DNA of 47,052 nucleotides from an uncultured Bacteroides sp. (GTDB lineage: Bacteria > Bacteroidota > Bacteroidia > Bacteroidales > Bacteroidaceae): the NCBI GenBank assembly GCA_947074235.1, contig CAMTOV010000004.1, positions 1 to 47,052 of the forward strand, in the 5' to 3' direction. The position numbers and the translations under genes were made by a program. The stretch's first letter is position 1. Each line of letters starts with the position of its first letter. Positions 25,401 to 34,295 of this stretch are shown here, piece after piece. Under the pieces are notes generated by a model. That model was not told where the DNA came from. It saw only the letters and a list, made by a program, of their open reading frames with translations, and did not search any database.

Positions 25401-26306
25401 TTATCGTAAGCGAAGTCTATCGTTTATCTGCGGAACATAGTCGTAATCCTTCCGATTCATCTTATATAGATTCTTCAACCGAATGCCATATTTTTGAGAG
25501 ATGGTATGCATGGAGTCGCCATCTTTCACTATATATACAGTGTAGGGCTTAGCTGCCTTTTTCTTCTTCGCTTTTAAGTAGATGATATCACCATTTACTA
25601 GCGTATAATCTTTGTGAAGGTCGTTGTATTTTACCAAACTGCGCCAGCTGATATCAAACTCTTTACCCAAATCTTGGAAAGTATCACCATCGCGAGCCAC
25701 TACATAAGCCATGCCATTGGCAATAAACACCTGGTGCGGATTGAGCAACCATGGATTCTTGCGAATTTGTCTCTTTGTATAAACTCCCTCTTTATCGTAT
25801 TTGTAAAGTTCATAATCCTCAATGATAGTTATCAAGCGGTTGGCATACGATGGGTCGGTAGCATATCCCGCCTTTTTCAATCCTCTTGCCCAAGCTTTAT
25901 AATCGGCAATATCTAGTTTAAACAAAAAAGCATATCGAGCACCATTGGTTAGAAACAAAGAGTGGTCTTTGTATGACTCTTGAGCATGCTTATAAGCACG
26001 AAAACACTCATTGGGTGCATCATCGGTATGGCGCACCGAAGAGCCTCGCCAACTGCTACCGCACTTTATACCAAAATGATTGTTGCTCTTTCGAGCCAGC
26101 TGGCTTGTACCCGCTCCACTTTCAAGAATACCTTGCGCCAAGGTGATACTTGCCGGAATCTTATAATCCTTCATGTGCGAGATAGCCAAATCTTTATATT
26201 GATTGATGTAATCTACGTAGCGTGCATTCTTGCGCTGAGCCTGTGCAGTAGTTGTTGCAACCAGCAAAAGAATCATCAAAAAGAGCCTTTGAAACAGTTT
26301 GTCCAT
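25401..26306 (-). CDS. Secreted GH73 glucosaminidase with two LysM domains
   Basis: A 301-residue exported peptidoglycan hydrolase (N-acetylglucosaminidase). A signal peptide (LFQRLFLMILLLVATTTAQAQ) precedes the GH73 domain at about residues 30-165: SITLAQGILESGAGTSQLA with the catalytic glutamate E62, NNHFGIKC, and the C-terminal GYATDPSYANRLITIIEDYEL. Two LysM repeats follow, near 200-245 (VARDGDTFQDLGKEFDI) and 255-300 (VKDGDSMHTISQKYGI), for binding glycan strands. Likely used in cell separation or wall turnover. Divergent from cdd, with 113 bases between the starts. Confidence 0.93.
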   Translation of the reverse strand: MDKLFQRLFLMILLLVATTTAQAQRKNARYVDYINQYKDLAISHMKDYKIPASITLAQGILESGAGTSQLARKSNNHFGIKCGSSWRGSSVRHTDDAPNECFRAYKHAQESYKDHSLFLTNGARYAFLFKLDIADYKAWARGLKKAGYATDPSYANRLITIIEDYELYKYDKEGVYTKRQIRKNPWLLNPHQVFIANGMAYVVARDGDTFQDLGKEFDISWRSLVKYNDLHKDYTLVNGDIIYLKAKKKKAAKPYTVYIVKDGDSMHTISQKYGIRLKNLYKMNRKDYDYVPQINDRLRLR

Positions 26307-26353
26307 GTATTCTGTTATATCTAATAGTTAATGTGACAAAAATCACAAAAATA

Positions 26354-26384
26354 ATTGGGATTATCAATCTCTTTTCTAACTTTG
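26354..26384 (+). promoter_or_regulatory. cdd promoter
   Basis: ATTG at 26354-26357 and an exact TAACTTTG at 26377-26384, 19 bases apart, match the Bacteroides -33/-7 pattern. The ATG is 36 bases further on. Confidence 0.65.
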
Positions 26385-26419
26385 TGACAATAAATAATCG
26401 TTTTAAAACCAAACCGCAT

Positions 26420-26899
26420 ATGAAATCCTTGAATATTACTGCCATTATTCATGAATATCAATTTGATGAACTAAGCAAGTCCGATCAAGAGTTAGTACAA
26501 CAGGCCATGGATATTACATCTCATAGCTATGCTCCCTTTTCTAAATTCTCGGTGGGTGCAGCAGCTTTGCTCGACAATGGAATGATAGTTACAGGAACCA
26601 ATCAAGAAAATGCGGCTTATCCGTCGGGGATTTGTGCCGAACGCACTACTCTATTTTATGCCAACTCGCAATACCCCAATCAATCGGTAAAAACATTGGC
26701 AGTTGCCGCTCGCACCGAAAGCGGTTTTATTGACATGCCAATTCCCCCATGCGGTGCATGCCGCCAAGTAATGCTCGAAACCGAAAAGCGCTATAAACAG
26801 CCTATGCGTGTGTTGCTTTATGGCAAAAAGGCAGTCTACGAAATTCGTTCGGTGGGCGATTTATTACCCCTCTCATTCGATGCTTCAGCAATGGAATAA
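26420..26899 (+). CDS. cdd: Cytidine deaminase
   Basis: A 159-residue zinc enzyme that deaminates cytidine and deoxycytidine for pyrimidine salvage. The zinc site is complete: C72-AE74 in GICAERTTLF, with E74 the proton shuttle, and C111/C114 in PPCGACRQVM. The frame is open from 26252, but the first 56 residues would be translated through the promoter and have no family resemblance; MKSLNITAIIHEY at 26420 is the natural start. Normal length for the dimer or tetramer class. Confidence 0.95.
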   Translation: MKSLNITAIIHEYQFDELSKSDQELVQQAMDITSHSYAPFSKFSVGAAALLDNGMIVTGTNQENAAYPSGICAERTTLFYANSQYPNQSVKTLAVAARTESGFIDMPIPPCGACRQVMLETEKRYKQPMRVLLYGKKAVYEIRSVGDLLPLSFDASAME

Positions 26900-26913
26900 T
26901 TTCTGAAACAAAT

Positions 26914-26961
26914 CTTCTTTTTAACTGTTATACAGCAATAGGTTAATCATTTAAAAAGAAG
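26914..26961 (+). promoter_or_regulatory. Inverted repeat covering the translation start region of the RclA-like gene
   Basis: CTTCTTTTTAA (26914-26924) pairs perfectly with TTAAAAAGAAG (26951-26961). The 3' arm ends 5 bases before the ATG and contains the AAAGAAG purine stretch. A small hairpin CTGT-TAT-ACAG lies in the loop. It could act as a terminator for cdd or as a translation-control hairpin; the lack of a T run after the 3' arm favours the second. Confidence 0.45.
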
Positions 26962-26966
26962 TAGTT

Positions 26967-28343
26967 ATGAAACAATACGATGCCATCATCATCGGATTCG
27001 GCAAAGCAGGTAAAACGCTTGCTATCGAACTAGCCAAAAAGAAATGGTCAGTAGCAATTATCGAATGCTCTCCACAAACATACGGAGGAGCATGCAATAA
27101 TATTGCTTGTAATCCAATTAAAAAGCTTGTTTATGAAGCACAAATAGCCGACATCATCAGTCAGAGCGACTTTGCTGCGCAAGCGGCTTTTTACAAAGAA
27201 GCTATTGCTCGCAAAAGTGAACTCACGGCTTTATTGGGCGAGAAGAATCAGACTGACTTAACCAATTATCCAAACATTACATTATATACAGGCGTAGCTT
27301 CTTTTACATCGACCGATACAGTGAAAGTAACACTAGCCGATGGTGAAGAAGAGCTGCAAGGAAAGGAAATTATCATCAACACAGGCAAAACCGAAGTGAT
27401 GCCTGCCATTGATGGTATTGACAAAAGCAAGCATGTATATACTACCAAATCTTTGTTGAGCCAAGACGTATTGCCCAAGCATCTTATCATTGTAAGCGAA
27501 AATAGCGAAGGGTTAGAGCTTGCCTCTATGTATGCAGAGTTTGGTAGCAAAGTAACGCTCATCATCTCCGAATCGCAATTTATGGCACAAGCCGATAAAG
27601 ACATCGCCGGTTGCGTGCAGAATGTTTTTGAAAAGAGAGGCATTGAGGTGGCAGTAAACAGCCGTCCACTATCTATGGAAGATACCGAAAACGGCGTATC
27701 ACTTTCGTATATGAGCTTAGCCGACAATCAGACTCATAGCCTAGAAGGGGATGCAATTTTGGCCATTGCCACTCAAAAGCCGGCAACCAAAGATTTGAAT
27801 CTGAAAGCAGTAGGCGTAGAAACCGATGAAAGTGGTGCGGTGATTACCAATAATCATCTACACACTACCCTACCTAGCATTTGGGCAATGGGTGATGTAA
27901 GAGGCGGTTCGTCTTACATCTATCTGTCTACGGATGATTGCCAGATTATACTAAACAAGCTTTTTGGCAACGAAGAGCGAACTACCGAAGATCGCACCCC
28001 TGTTCCTTATTGTGTTTTCATCGATCCACCGTTGGCACACATAGGCATTACAGAGGCTGAAGCCGAACAAAATGGATATCCATTTAAAGTATCGCGCATC
28101 ATCATAGCGGGCATCTCAGGAAGCCACAACTTGAAACAAACGGATGGAATGATGAAAGCCATTATAAATACTGATACGAAACGTATTATGGGTTGCACAC
28201 TATTTTGCGATGATGCCATTGAAATTATCAATGTAGTAAATGTAGCCATGAAAACAGAACAACCCTATACCTTCTTAAGAGATTTCATATTTACACACCC
28301 TAGTATGAGTGAAACATTAAACGAGTTGTTTGCCATAGAATAG
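26967..28343 (+). CDS. RclA-like FAD-dependent pyridine nucleotide-disulfide oxidoreductase
   Basis: A 458-residue flavoenzyme of the mercuric reductase/lipoamide dehydrogenase class. It has the FAD motif AIIIGFGKAGKTLA, the redox pair C43-NNIA-C48 in a changed context (GGACNNIACNPIKKL, where the class usually has GCIPSK after the first cysteine), an NADH fold LIIVSENSEGLELASMYAE that lacks the usual first glycine (SENSEG), the second FAD motif IWAMGDVRGG and a dimer domain with FTHPSMSETLNELF, whose His and Glu form the class's catalytic pair. RclA reduces hypothiocyanous acid in reactive-chlorine defence. That job is inferred from the overall resemblance and the nearby peroxide genes. Confidence 0.82.
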   Translation: MKQYDAIIIGFGKAGKTLAIELAKKKWSVAIIECSPQTYGGACNNIACNPIKKLVYEAQIADIISQSDFAAQAAFYKEAIARKSELTALLGEKNQTDLTNYPNITLYTGVASFTSTDTVKVTLADGEEELQGKEIIINTGKTEVMPAIDGIDKSKHVYTTKSLLSQDVLPKHLIIVSENSEGLELASMYAEFGSKVTLIISESQFMAQADKDIAGCVQNVFEKRGIEVAVNSRPLSMEDTENGVSLSYMSLADNQTHSLEGDAILAIATQKPATKDLNLKAVGVETDESGAVITNNHLHTTLPSIWAMGDVRGGSSYIYLSTDDCQIILNKLFGNEERTTEDRTPVPYCVFIDPPLAHIGITEAEAEQNGYPFKVSRIIIAGISGSHNLKQTDGMMKAIINTDTKRIMGCTLFCDDAIEIINVVNVAMKTEQPYTFLRDFIFTHPSMSETLNELFAIE

Positions 28344-28363
28344 AAGTACATCTTAATAAAATC

Positions 28364-28411
28364 AAAACGGTATCTATACTTCTTGAAGGTTATAGATACC
28401 GTTTCTTTTTT
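28364..28411 (+). terminator. Rho-independent terminator after the RclA-like gene
   Basis: Stem AAACGGTATCTATA/TATAGATACCGTTT with a 12-base loop, then CTTTTTT. Strong on the plus strand. Confidence 0.92.
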
Positions 28412-28450
28412 ATCATATATAATGATATAACGAGAGGCGAAAATAAAGGA

Positions 28451-28564
28451 ATACAGGTCACGTAGCACTTACAAACTACAAACGAACAACTTATGAATGA
28501 TACAAAGTTAGCACTCACGTTTAAAAAAAGCATCAATAAACCCATGTGCTTACGCGACCTGTAT
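28451..28564. repeat. Short element bounded by 18-19 base imperfect inverted repeats
   Basis: ATACAGGTCACGTAGCAC (28451-28468) and the complement of 28546-28564 agree except for one substitution and one extra base. The 114-base element contains related internal words (GTAGCACTTAC and GTTAGCACTCAC). It lies in a 632-base gap that otherwise holds two terminators and AT-rich sequence with no convincing gene. It may be a degenerate MITE-like element or a protein-binding region; no target duplication is obvious. Confidence 0.45.
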
Positions 28565-28600
28565 GTTATCAAAGAACAAGAATTAACACCAAATGATTAG
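28493..28600 (+). CDS. Possible 35-residue small ORF
   Basis: An ATG frame of 35 codons (start MNDTKLALTFKKS, end KEQELTPND) sits inside and past the inverted-repeat element. No family is recognised, no promoter is evident, and the length is within what chance gives in this sequence. Listed only because nothing else explains the stretch. Confidence 0.15.
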   Translation: MNDTKLALTFKKSINKPMCLRDLYVIKEQELTPND

Positions 28601-28913
28601 GAGATAACACCTAAAGAATTAAAAAAAATCGGAAAGTATCTGTTGAAAACATAACGTTAAAAATAAATTATCTAGACTTTTTATCAGGATGTTAATTTAA
28701 CATTACAAGTTAAAACCTAAATTACGCTGATTCTTTCAAAAGAATTATGCATTAAAATTGATTATTTAACTTAAAATCGGGATATTTGAAACAATAATTT
28801 TTCTCTAGACATTATAATAACCAATTATAAAAAAGAATAGTAAAATGAATATTATTGACATTTTCATTTTTAGACTGGTTTATGTAACTTAAAAAGCCAT
28901 TCCTGCTAAAAAC

Positions 28914-28951
28914 AAAAAAACCGCCATTACTTGGTGCAATGGCGGTTTTTA
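28914..28951. terminator. Bidirectional-looking terminator at the 3' end of the phosphoglucomutase gene
   Basis: CCGCCATT (28921-28928) and AATGGCGG (28938-28945) pair with a 9-base loop. Seven A precede and five T follow, so it works on both strands; on the minus strand it ends the phosphoglucomutase message. Confidence 0.9.
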
Positions 28952-28975
28952 TATGGTAATACTAAACTATTCGTT

Positions 28976-30721
28976 TTAGATTCCTAGCGATTTCATTACA
29001 GCTTGAATCTTAGCGTCTGCTTCTTTATCAGCATTAGCAATACATGCTCTGCATCCAACCTCAGCTCTCACCTCAATATAGAACTTAATCTTAGGTTCTG
29101 TTCCCGATGGGCGTACAGAAACTTTTGTTCCATCTTCTGTGTAGTATTGAAGCACATTTGATGTATCAGGCATATCCAAAGCCGAAACCTTGCCATGTGC
29201 GTCTGTTTGCTCCAATGTTTGGAAGTCTTTGATAAGCACCACTTTCGAACCGGCAATTTCCTTAGGAGGATTGCTTCTGAAGTTAACCATCATTTGTTTA
29301 ATTTCGTCTGCTCCACTCTTACCAGGTTTCACTACGCTGATACCTTTCTCTTTTGAGAAACCATATTCTACATAGATATCTTGTAGCAATTCGTAAAGTG
29401 TTTTACCGTTATCTTTGGCCCACGCAGCAATTTCAGAGATCAAGCAACATGCAGAAACAGCATCTTTATCACGAGCGAATGATTCAGCTAAGAAACCATA
29501 GCTTTCTTCACCACCACCGATGTATATTTTCTTGCCTTCATACAAGCGAATTTCACGAGCAATCCATTTGAATCCGGTGTAGCAGTCCATCATTTCAATA
29601 CTGTTCTTATCAGCAATCTTCTTGATAAGCTCGGTAGTTACAATAGTTTTCACCACAAACTCCTTACCTGTCATCTTACCCATCTTCTTGTATTGAGTAA
29701 TGATGTAGTATAAGTATAGCAAACAAGTTTGGTTACCATTCACCAATTCCCATTCACCTTTATCGTTTTTGCAAGCAATACCTACACGGTCGGCATCAGG
29801 GTCGCTAGCCATCACTAAGTCAGCGTCAATCTTCTTAGCAAGATTTACAGCCATAGTCATCGCTTCCGCATTTTCAGGATTAGGAGAAACCACTGTAGAG
29901 AAATTACCATCTGGAACCATTTGTTCGGGAACGGTAATTACATCTTCAAAGCCCCACATCTTCAATGCACGAGGTATCAATGTCATACCAGTACCGTGAA
30001 TTGGAGTATAAACAATCTTCATATCCTTTTGGTGCGCAATAGCTTCTGGATCGATTGAAACCGATTTCACTGCATCCAAGTAAGGTTGGTCGATATTTTC
30101 GCCTACAATTTCAATCAAAGCAGGGTTGCCTTCGAATTTGATTTCAGAAGCATCCTTGATTTTTTCTACTTCGTCGATAATACCTTTATCGTGAGGAGCC
30201 AATACTTGAGCACCATCATCCCAGTATGCTTTATAGCCATTGTACTCTTTAGGATTGTGCGAAGCAGTAAGGATAATACCACTTTGGCAACCTAGGTAGC
30301 GAATAGCGAAAGACATCTCAGGTGTAGGACGCATACCATCAAACAAGTACACTTTAATGCCATTGGCAGAGAAAATATTTGCAGATGTTTCAGAGAACAA
30401 GCGGCTATTGTTGCGCACATCGTGACCTACCACAACTGAGATTTGTTCTAAGTCTTTGAAGTTCTTCTTCAAATAGTTTGAAAGCCCTTGTGTAGCAGCA
30501 CCTACAGTGTATATATTCATGCGGTTTGTACCAACTCCCATAATACCACGAAGACCACCTGTACCAAATTCAAGGTCTCTATAGAAAGCCTCGATTAAGT
30601 CAGTTTTATCTTCATTCTCCAACATACGTTTTACTTCAGCCTGAGTTTCGGCATCGTATGCCGGGGTAAGCCATTTTTCAGCTTTCTCAGTTACCATCTT
30701 AATGAGATCCTGATTTTCCAT
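28976..30721 (-). CDS. Phosphoglucomutase/phosphomannomutase family enzyme
   Basis: A 581-residue alpha-D-phosphohexomutase that interconverts hexose 1- and 6-phosphates in the cytosol. Four family motifs are present: the phosphoserine loop ILTASHNPKEYNGYK near residue 150, the metal loop ASDPDADRVGIA, the sugar loop GGGEESYGFLA and the phosphate-binding RPSGTEPKIKFY near the C-terminus. The length and the N-terminal LEFGTGGLRGIMGVGTNRMN place it with the long PGM2-like subgroup (phosphopentomutase relatives are possible). TACATTTG on the minus strand (30767-30774) is a good -7. Single-gene unit. Confidence 0.94.
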   Translation of the reverse strand: MENQDLIKMVTEKAEKWLTPAYDAETQAEVKRMLENEDKTDLIEAFYRDLEFGTGGLRGIMGVGTNRMNIYTVGAATQGLSNYLKKNFKDLEQISVVVGHDVRNNSRLFSETSANIFSANGIKVYLFDGMRPTPEMSFAIRYLGCQSGIILTASHNPKEYNGYKAYWDDGAQVLAPHDKGIIDEVEKIKDASEIKFEGNPALIEIVGENIDQPYLDAVKSVSIDPEAIAHQKDMKIVYTPIHGTGMTLIPRALKMWGFEDVITVPEQMVPDGNFSTVVSPNPENAEAMTMAVNLAKKIDADLVMASDPDADRVGIACKNDKGEWELVNGNQTCLLYLYYIITQYKKMGKMTGKEFVVKTIVTTELIKKIADKNSIEMMDCYTGFKWIAREIRLYEGKKIYIGGGEESYGFLAESFARDKDAVSACCLISEIAAWAKDNGKTLYELLQDIYVEYGFSKEKGISVVKPGKSGADEIKQMMVNFRSNPPKEIAGSKVVLIKDFQTLEQTDAHGKVSALDMPDTSNVLQYYTEDGTKVSVRPSGTEPKIKFYIEVRAEVGCRACIANADKEADAKIQAVMKSLGI

Positions 30722-30837
30722 TGAAATAATTATTTATTGGTTAATTTATTTAATAACAAAGTGAGACAAATGTATGCTGTTTTTGATTAATAACCTAATA
30801 AAAGGCCAAATCTCTAACAGCGTAAAACTCAAAAGGT

Positions 30838-32475
30838 TTATTTGATTTTATAACGATCACCAGTTTGTTTCACATACTCTTCAAGGAATTCTTGAGGATA
30901 TCCCGGACGAATTACGCGAGCAGGCTGACCGATTTCGTTCAATTGGAACTTGCCATCTTTCACCTGGCGCACCACTCCATCGTTGTACATTACAATCAAG
31001 AATTCACCCAACTTCTTCCATGAGTCTACCGCATTTTGAGCCATCATGCAAGTGTAGTTAGTCAAGAAGTTTACAGCCTCAGCGTTATTCTTCTTTTGAA
31101 GTTTTACAGCCACCTCTTCAATGCCCGGTTGAGCTTCGAAGTATTGAGTTTCCAATTGGCTTTGCACAGCACGCATATCACCAATCATCAAGTTATATCT
31201 AGGATAAATCATGTTGGCCACCCAGTTGTAAATCCAGAATGAAGAGTTCCAAGAGAAAGTATTGTAGTCTGCACCGTCTACACGAGTATAGCATACAGGA
31301 GCTTTTGTAGCACAACAGTAAACCGGAGTAAACACAGTCATGTTAGCATCATCAGTACCAAACCAAAGTACACCACCCACTGCATCGGGCAAGTAAGAAC
31401 GCATTTGGGATACAAATACAAAACCAGACTGTTGAGTAGAGATAGGACGTTCGTTAAAGTATTCTACATCGTTCACTTTGAATGAAAGCGGAGAAAGACG
31501 ATAAGGAGTTTTATATGGACCTGCACCAAAGTCATTGCTGATATCTAGTGGAGTACCTTCGTAGTGGTCGCGCATGGCATGTTGAATATCTTGCACAGAG
31601 ATTTTTCTGTCTGCTTTCACATACAAAGGCATTGGAGTATCCGTTTCGCCCAAGATGTATGGCAAATACTTGTCGCCATCTTTAGTAAACATGTTGTAGA
31701 AACTCCACACACGAGCTTCGCAATAACGACGCGCACCAAAGTCAAGTGGTGCATACGCATTGGCAAAGCTAAAGTCTTTGTTCACCCCATTGAAGTATCC
31801 TTTTTCGCGAGCAAAAGAGATTACGTCGGGAGAGTAAACACAATTTTCTTTATCATTTAGGTTGAATTGATGAATACGAGCTTGGTTGGCATGAGCCGAG
31901 ATGCAATCATCGGGGATGCGAACAGCTACCCACACTGCACCACGCACGCCTGGACCTTTACCAATCATCTCCATAATCCAAATTTCATTAGGATCGGCAA
32001 TGGTAAAAGACTCTCCGCTACTGTAGTAGCCATATTCCTGCACTAAATCGGTCATCACTTTGATAGCTTCGCGAGCTGTACGTGAGCGTTGCAAGCCGAT
32101 ATATATCAAGCTACCATAATCTAAAATACCCGTAGAGTCAGAAAGTTCGGGGCGACCGCCAAAAGTAGTTTCGGCAATAGTTACCTGAAACTCATTGATG
32201 TTACCAATCACATTGTAAGTTTGGCGTGCTTGTTCTATCTGTCCTAGGTATTTACCCGTATCCCATTCGTTTACATCGAGCATCACACCCTTCTTGTAAG
32301 TTGCAGCAGGATAGTGATACAACTCACCAAACAAGCCGTATGAATCGGCAGAATAAGAAACAATTGTAGAGCCATCAGTCGAGGCATTCTTACCAACAAT
32401 CAAGTTGGTACAAGCTAAACTTTTTGCTACTATCACTAGAGCAAACAAAGCGCTTAATAAAAGTCTTTTTGTCAT
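30838..32475 (-). CDS. C69 family dipeptidase
   Basis: A 545-residue Ntn-hydrolase dipeptidase of the U34/C69 class. A signal peptide (MTKRLLLSALFALVIVAKSLA) ends directly before C22 of CTNLIVGKNASTDGSTI; that cysteine becomes the N-terminal nucleophile after cleavage, so export and activation coincide. Further family segments are GESFTIADPNEIWIMEMIGKGPG and CISAHANQARIHQF. Probably a periplasmic dipeptidase. It follows the M23 peptidase gene by 43 bases on the same strand, so the two may be cotranscribed as envelope or nutrient peptidases. Confidence 0.93.
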   Translation of the reverse strand: MTKRLLLSALFALVIVAKSLACTNLIVGKNASTDGSTIVSYSADSYGLFGELYHYPAATYKKGVMLDVNEWDTGKYLGQIEQARQTYNVIGNINEFQVTIAETTFGGRPELSDSTGILDYGSLIYIGLQRSRTAREAIKVMTDLVQEYGYYSSGESFTIADPNEIWIMEMIGKGPGVRGAVWVAVRIPDDCISAHANQARIHQFNLNDKENCVYSPDVISFAREKGYFNGVNKDFSFANAYAPLDFGARRYCEARVWSFYNMFTKDGDKYLPYILGETDTPMPLYVKADRKISVQDIQHAMRDHYEGTPLDISNDFGAGPYKTPYRLSPLSFKVNDVEYFNERPISTQQSGFVFVSQMRSYLPDAVGGVLWFGTDDANMTVFTPVYCCATKAPVCYTRVDGADYNTFSWNSSFWIYNWVANMIYPRYNLMIGDMRAVQSQLETQYFEAQPGIEEVAVKLQKKNNAEAVNFLTNYTCMMAQNAVDSWKKLGEFLIVMYNDGVVRQVKDGKFQLNEIGQPARVIRPGYPQEFLEEYVKQTGDRYKIK

Positions 32476-32518
32476 TTAGTTTATAATTATATTATTGATG
32501 AATTTATTCCTATATCGT

Positions 32519-34168
32519 TTACCAAAAGAAAGTTTCGGTAATAATTGTTTCATTGCCTCTACCATCTGTGGCAATCAACTCCACCCGATGATTTTGTCCT
32601 TTCTGAATATATTTTGAATCTAAATCACAAATATATTGAGAACTTAGCATATTTGGTCTATAAAACAAAGCATATTTTCCATCTACCGTGCCTTTGTAGG
32701 CCGATACACCTGTTTGAGCATCTTTTATGGTGAATACTATTTTACCACTATTGGCCCAGTTGGCCTTGTTGATAGGCACAATCACAGGAGGAACTGTATC
32801 TATCGCTACAGTGTAAGTGCCAAGCTCACGAATATTCGCTTTCATATATCCTTCTTCATAGCGCCCTCCCACACCGGCCAATCCCTTGGCGGTGACACGT
32901 GCCACGTAGTATTTATCGGTATCCGCTATCGGTTTGCGGCGTAGCCCAATACTTATCTCTGCATTATCACGCAGGTGTACTCGCCTATCGTGTAGTTGAT
33001 AAGTATGAGCAATGGCCGAGCTATCTGCCTTCAGTTTGAAGTTGAGAGCTACATCATCATACAATATACCTTTAGGCAGCGTCAATGTCAGTCCCGGTTC
33101 GTGTAAATGATTGGCTTTATCCCAAGCAAAGAAATATTTATCGGGGTGTTGCAACGGTTCTATCTCTTTCTTTACACCCTTCACGATAAACTGATGGCGA
33201 ATGGTATTGCCCGAAGCGTCTGAAAGCGTGTATCTAAACACATAGTCGCGCTCTTCGTCGATGTCTACCCAACCACCATTATCGTTGTAAGCTTCGTGTA
33301 GTCGAAGCGGGTTGCCGGGATCGATAAACGATTTCATGTATCCATTCTTTGCCAACGAGTTCACCAACCGAGCTTCGGGTTGCGAAAAGCGGTCGACTAC
33401 ACTTTTATAAACATCCACACCATCTACATTGAGCACCACGGTGTGCACCCCACAACGGTTGTTTGCTCCATTCATATAATCGTAGGCTTTGATGGCAGCA
33501 CCCACCTTTCCCCATGCAGTGATGGCAGTCTTATTATCTATCGGAAAGGTATAGTCTTGTGTTTTGTTTTGCACTACCCCTTCACCCTGTTTGGGAATAA
33601 GCAGAAAGCCCTCCGCCTTGGGCGGTGTGGTGTCTTTAATGCCCGAACCAAAGAGAGGCAACGGATCTACAAAGTCGCCCGTCTCAGTTTCGATGGCCTC
33701 TAGGTGCAAGTGTGGCCCAAAGGAGTAGCCTCTATTTCCAGCCAATGCAACAGCCTCACCCGCCTTTACTCGATATTCATCAGGCTCAGGACAAATGCTC
33801 ACCTCATAGGTTTCTTCTTGATGCTGTAACTCTTTGATACGCTCTTTAATGGGAGATAAGAAAGCCTCGATATGACGAGAAACGGTAGTGTAACCATTAT
33901 CGTGCACTATTTCGAGTATGCCACCCGAACCGTGCGTAAAGGCAATGCGCGAGATGTATCCATCGGCAAAGGCACGAATGGGAACACCCACTACTCCACC
34001 CGTCTTAAAATCGAGTCCGCCATGAAAGTGTGTAGCCCTTATCTCGCCGAAGTTTCCACTAAATAGGGGTTGAGAAGCAAAGGGAAGTACAAAGGTAGGT
34101 TTATCGGAGTTTTGCGAATAAGCTTGCACTCCGCAAGCCAGCATCGCCAGCATTATATATCGTTTCAT
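32519..34168 (-). CDS. M23 family metallopeptidase with long C-terminal region
   Basis: A 549-residue exported protein with signal peptide MKRYIMLAMLACGVQAYSQ. The LytM/lysostaphin-like domain covers about residues 25-170: zinc ligands in H49-GGL-D53 and the final HLHLE motif in GYSFGPHLHLEAIETE. The zinc ligands are intact, so it may cleave peptidoglycan cross-bridges. About 370 residues follow with beta-rich segments (DYVFRYTLSDASGNTIRH, RVELIATDGRGNE) resembling Ig-like modules; their role is unknown. The probable -7, TATATTTG on the minus strand at 34227-34234, lies back to back with that of the methyltransferase gene. Confidence 0.9.
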   Translation of the reverse strand: MKRYIMLAMLACGVQAYSQNSDKPTFVLPFASQPLFSGNFGEIRATHFHGGLDFKTGGVVGVPIRAFADGYISRIAFTHGSGGILEIVHDNGYTTVSRHIEAFLSPIKERIKELQHQEETYEVSICPEPDEYRVKAGEAVALAGNRGYSFGPHLHLEAIETETGDFVDPLPLFGSGIKDTTPPKAEGFLLIPKQGEGVVQNKTQDYTFPIDNKTAITAWGKVGAAIKAYDYMNGANNRCGVHTVVLNVDGVDVYKSVVDRFSQPEARLVNSLAKNGYMKSFIDPGNPLRLHEAYNDNGGWVDIDEERDYVFRYTLSDASGNTIRHQFIVKGVKKEIEPLQHPDKYFFAWDKANHLHEPGLTLTLPKGILYDDVALNFKLKADSSAIAHTYQLHDRRVHLRDNAEISIGLRRKPIADTDKYYVARVTAKGLAGVGGRYEEGYMKANIRELGTYTVAIDTVPPVIVPINKANWANSGKIVFTIKDAQTGVSAYKGTVDGKYALFYRPNMLSSQYICDLDSKYIQKGQNHRVELIATDGRGNETIITETFFW

Positions 34169-34255
34169 GAATCATCGTAAAGCGTTAAAACAGAAGTTGT
34201 CATCGTGTAAACTTCTTTTATAAGGGCAAATATAATTCATTTTAAGCTAATTCCG

Positions 34256-34263
34256 TATCTTTG
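34256..34263 (+). promoter_or_regulatory. -7 element for the methyltransferase gene, facing the M23 promoter
   Basis: TATCTTTG is an exact -7 match 32 bases before the ATG. No clear -33. Twenty-one bases to the left lies the minus-strand TATATTTG for the M23 gene, so the two divergent promoters overlap. Confidence 0.5.
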
Positions 34264-34295
34264 CACATGGTAACGAATCCTAAAAAGTTAAGAAT

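Noticed and set aside
26252..26419. Longer cytidine deaminase start at 26252
   Set aside because: It would run through the promoter (TAACTTTG at 26377) and overlap the divergent GH73 signal peptide; the extra residues have no family match.
28390..28572. Minus-strand open frames of 60-67 codons at 28265-28572
   Set aside because: They cover the end of the RclA-like gene, its terminator and the inverted-repeat element, with no coding signature.
33380..33703. 107-codon plus-strand open frame within the M23 gene
   Set aside because: It is a shadow of a well-supported minus-strand gene.
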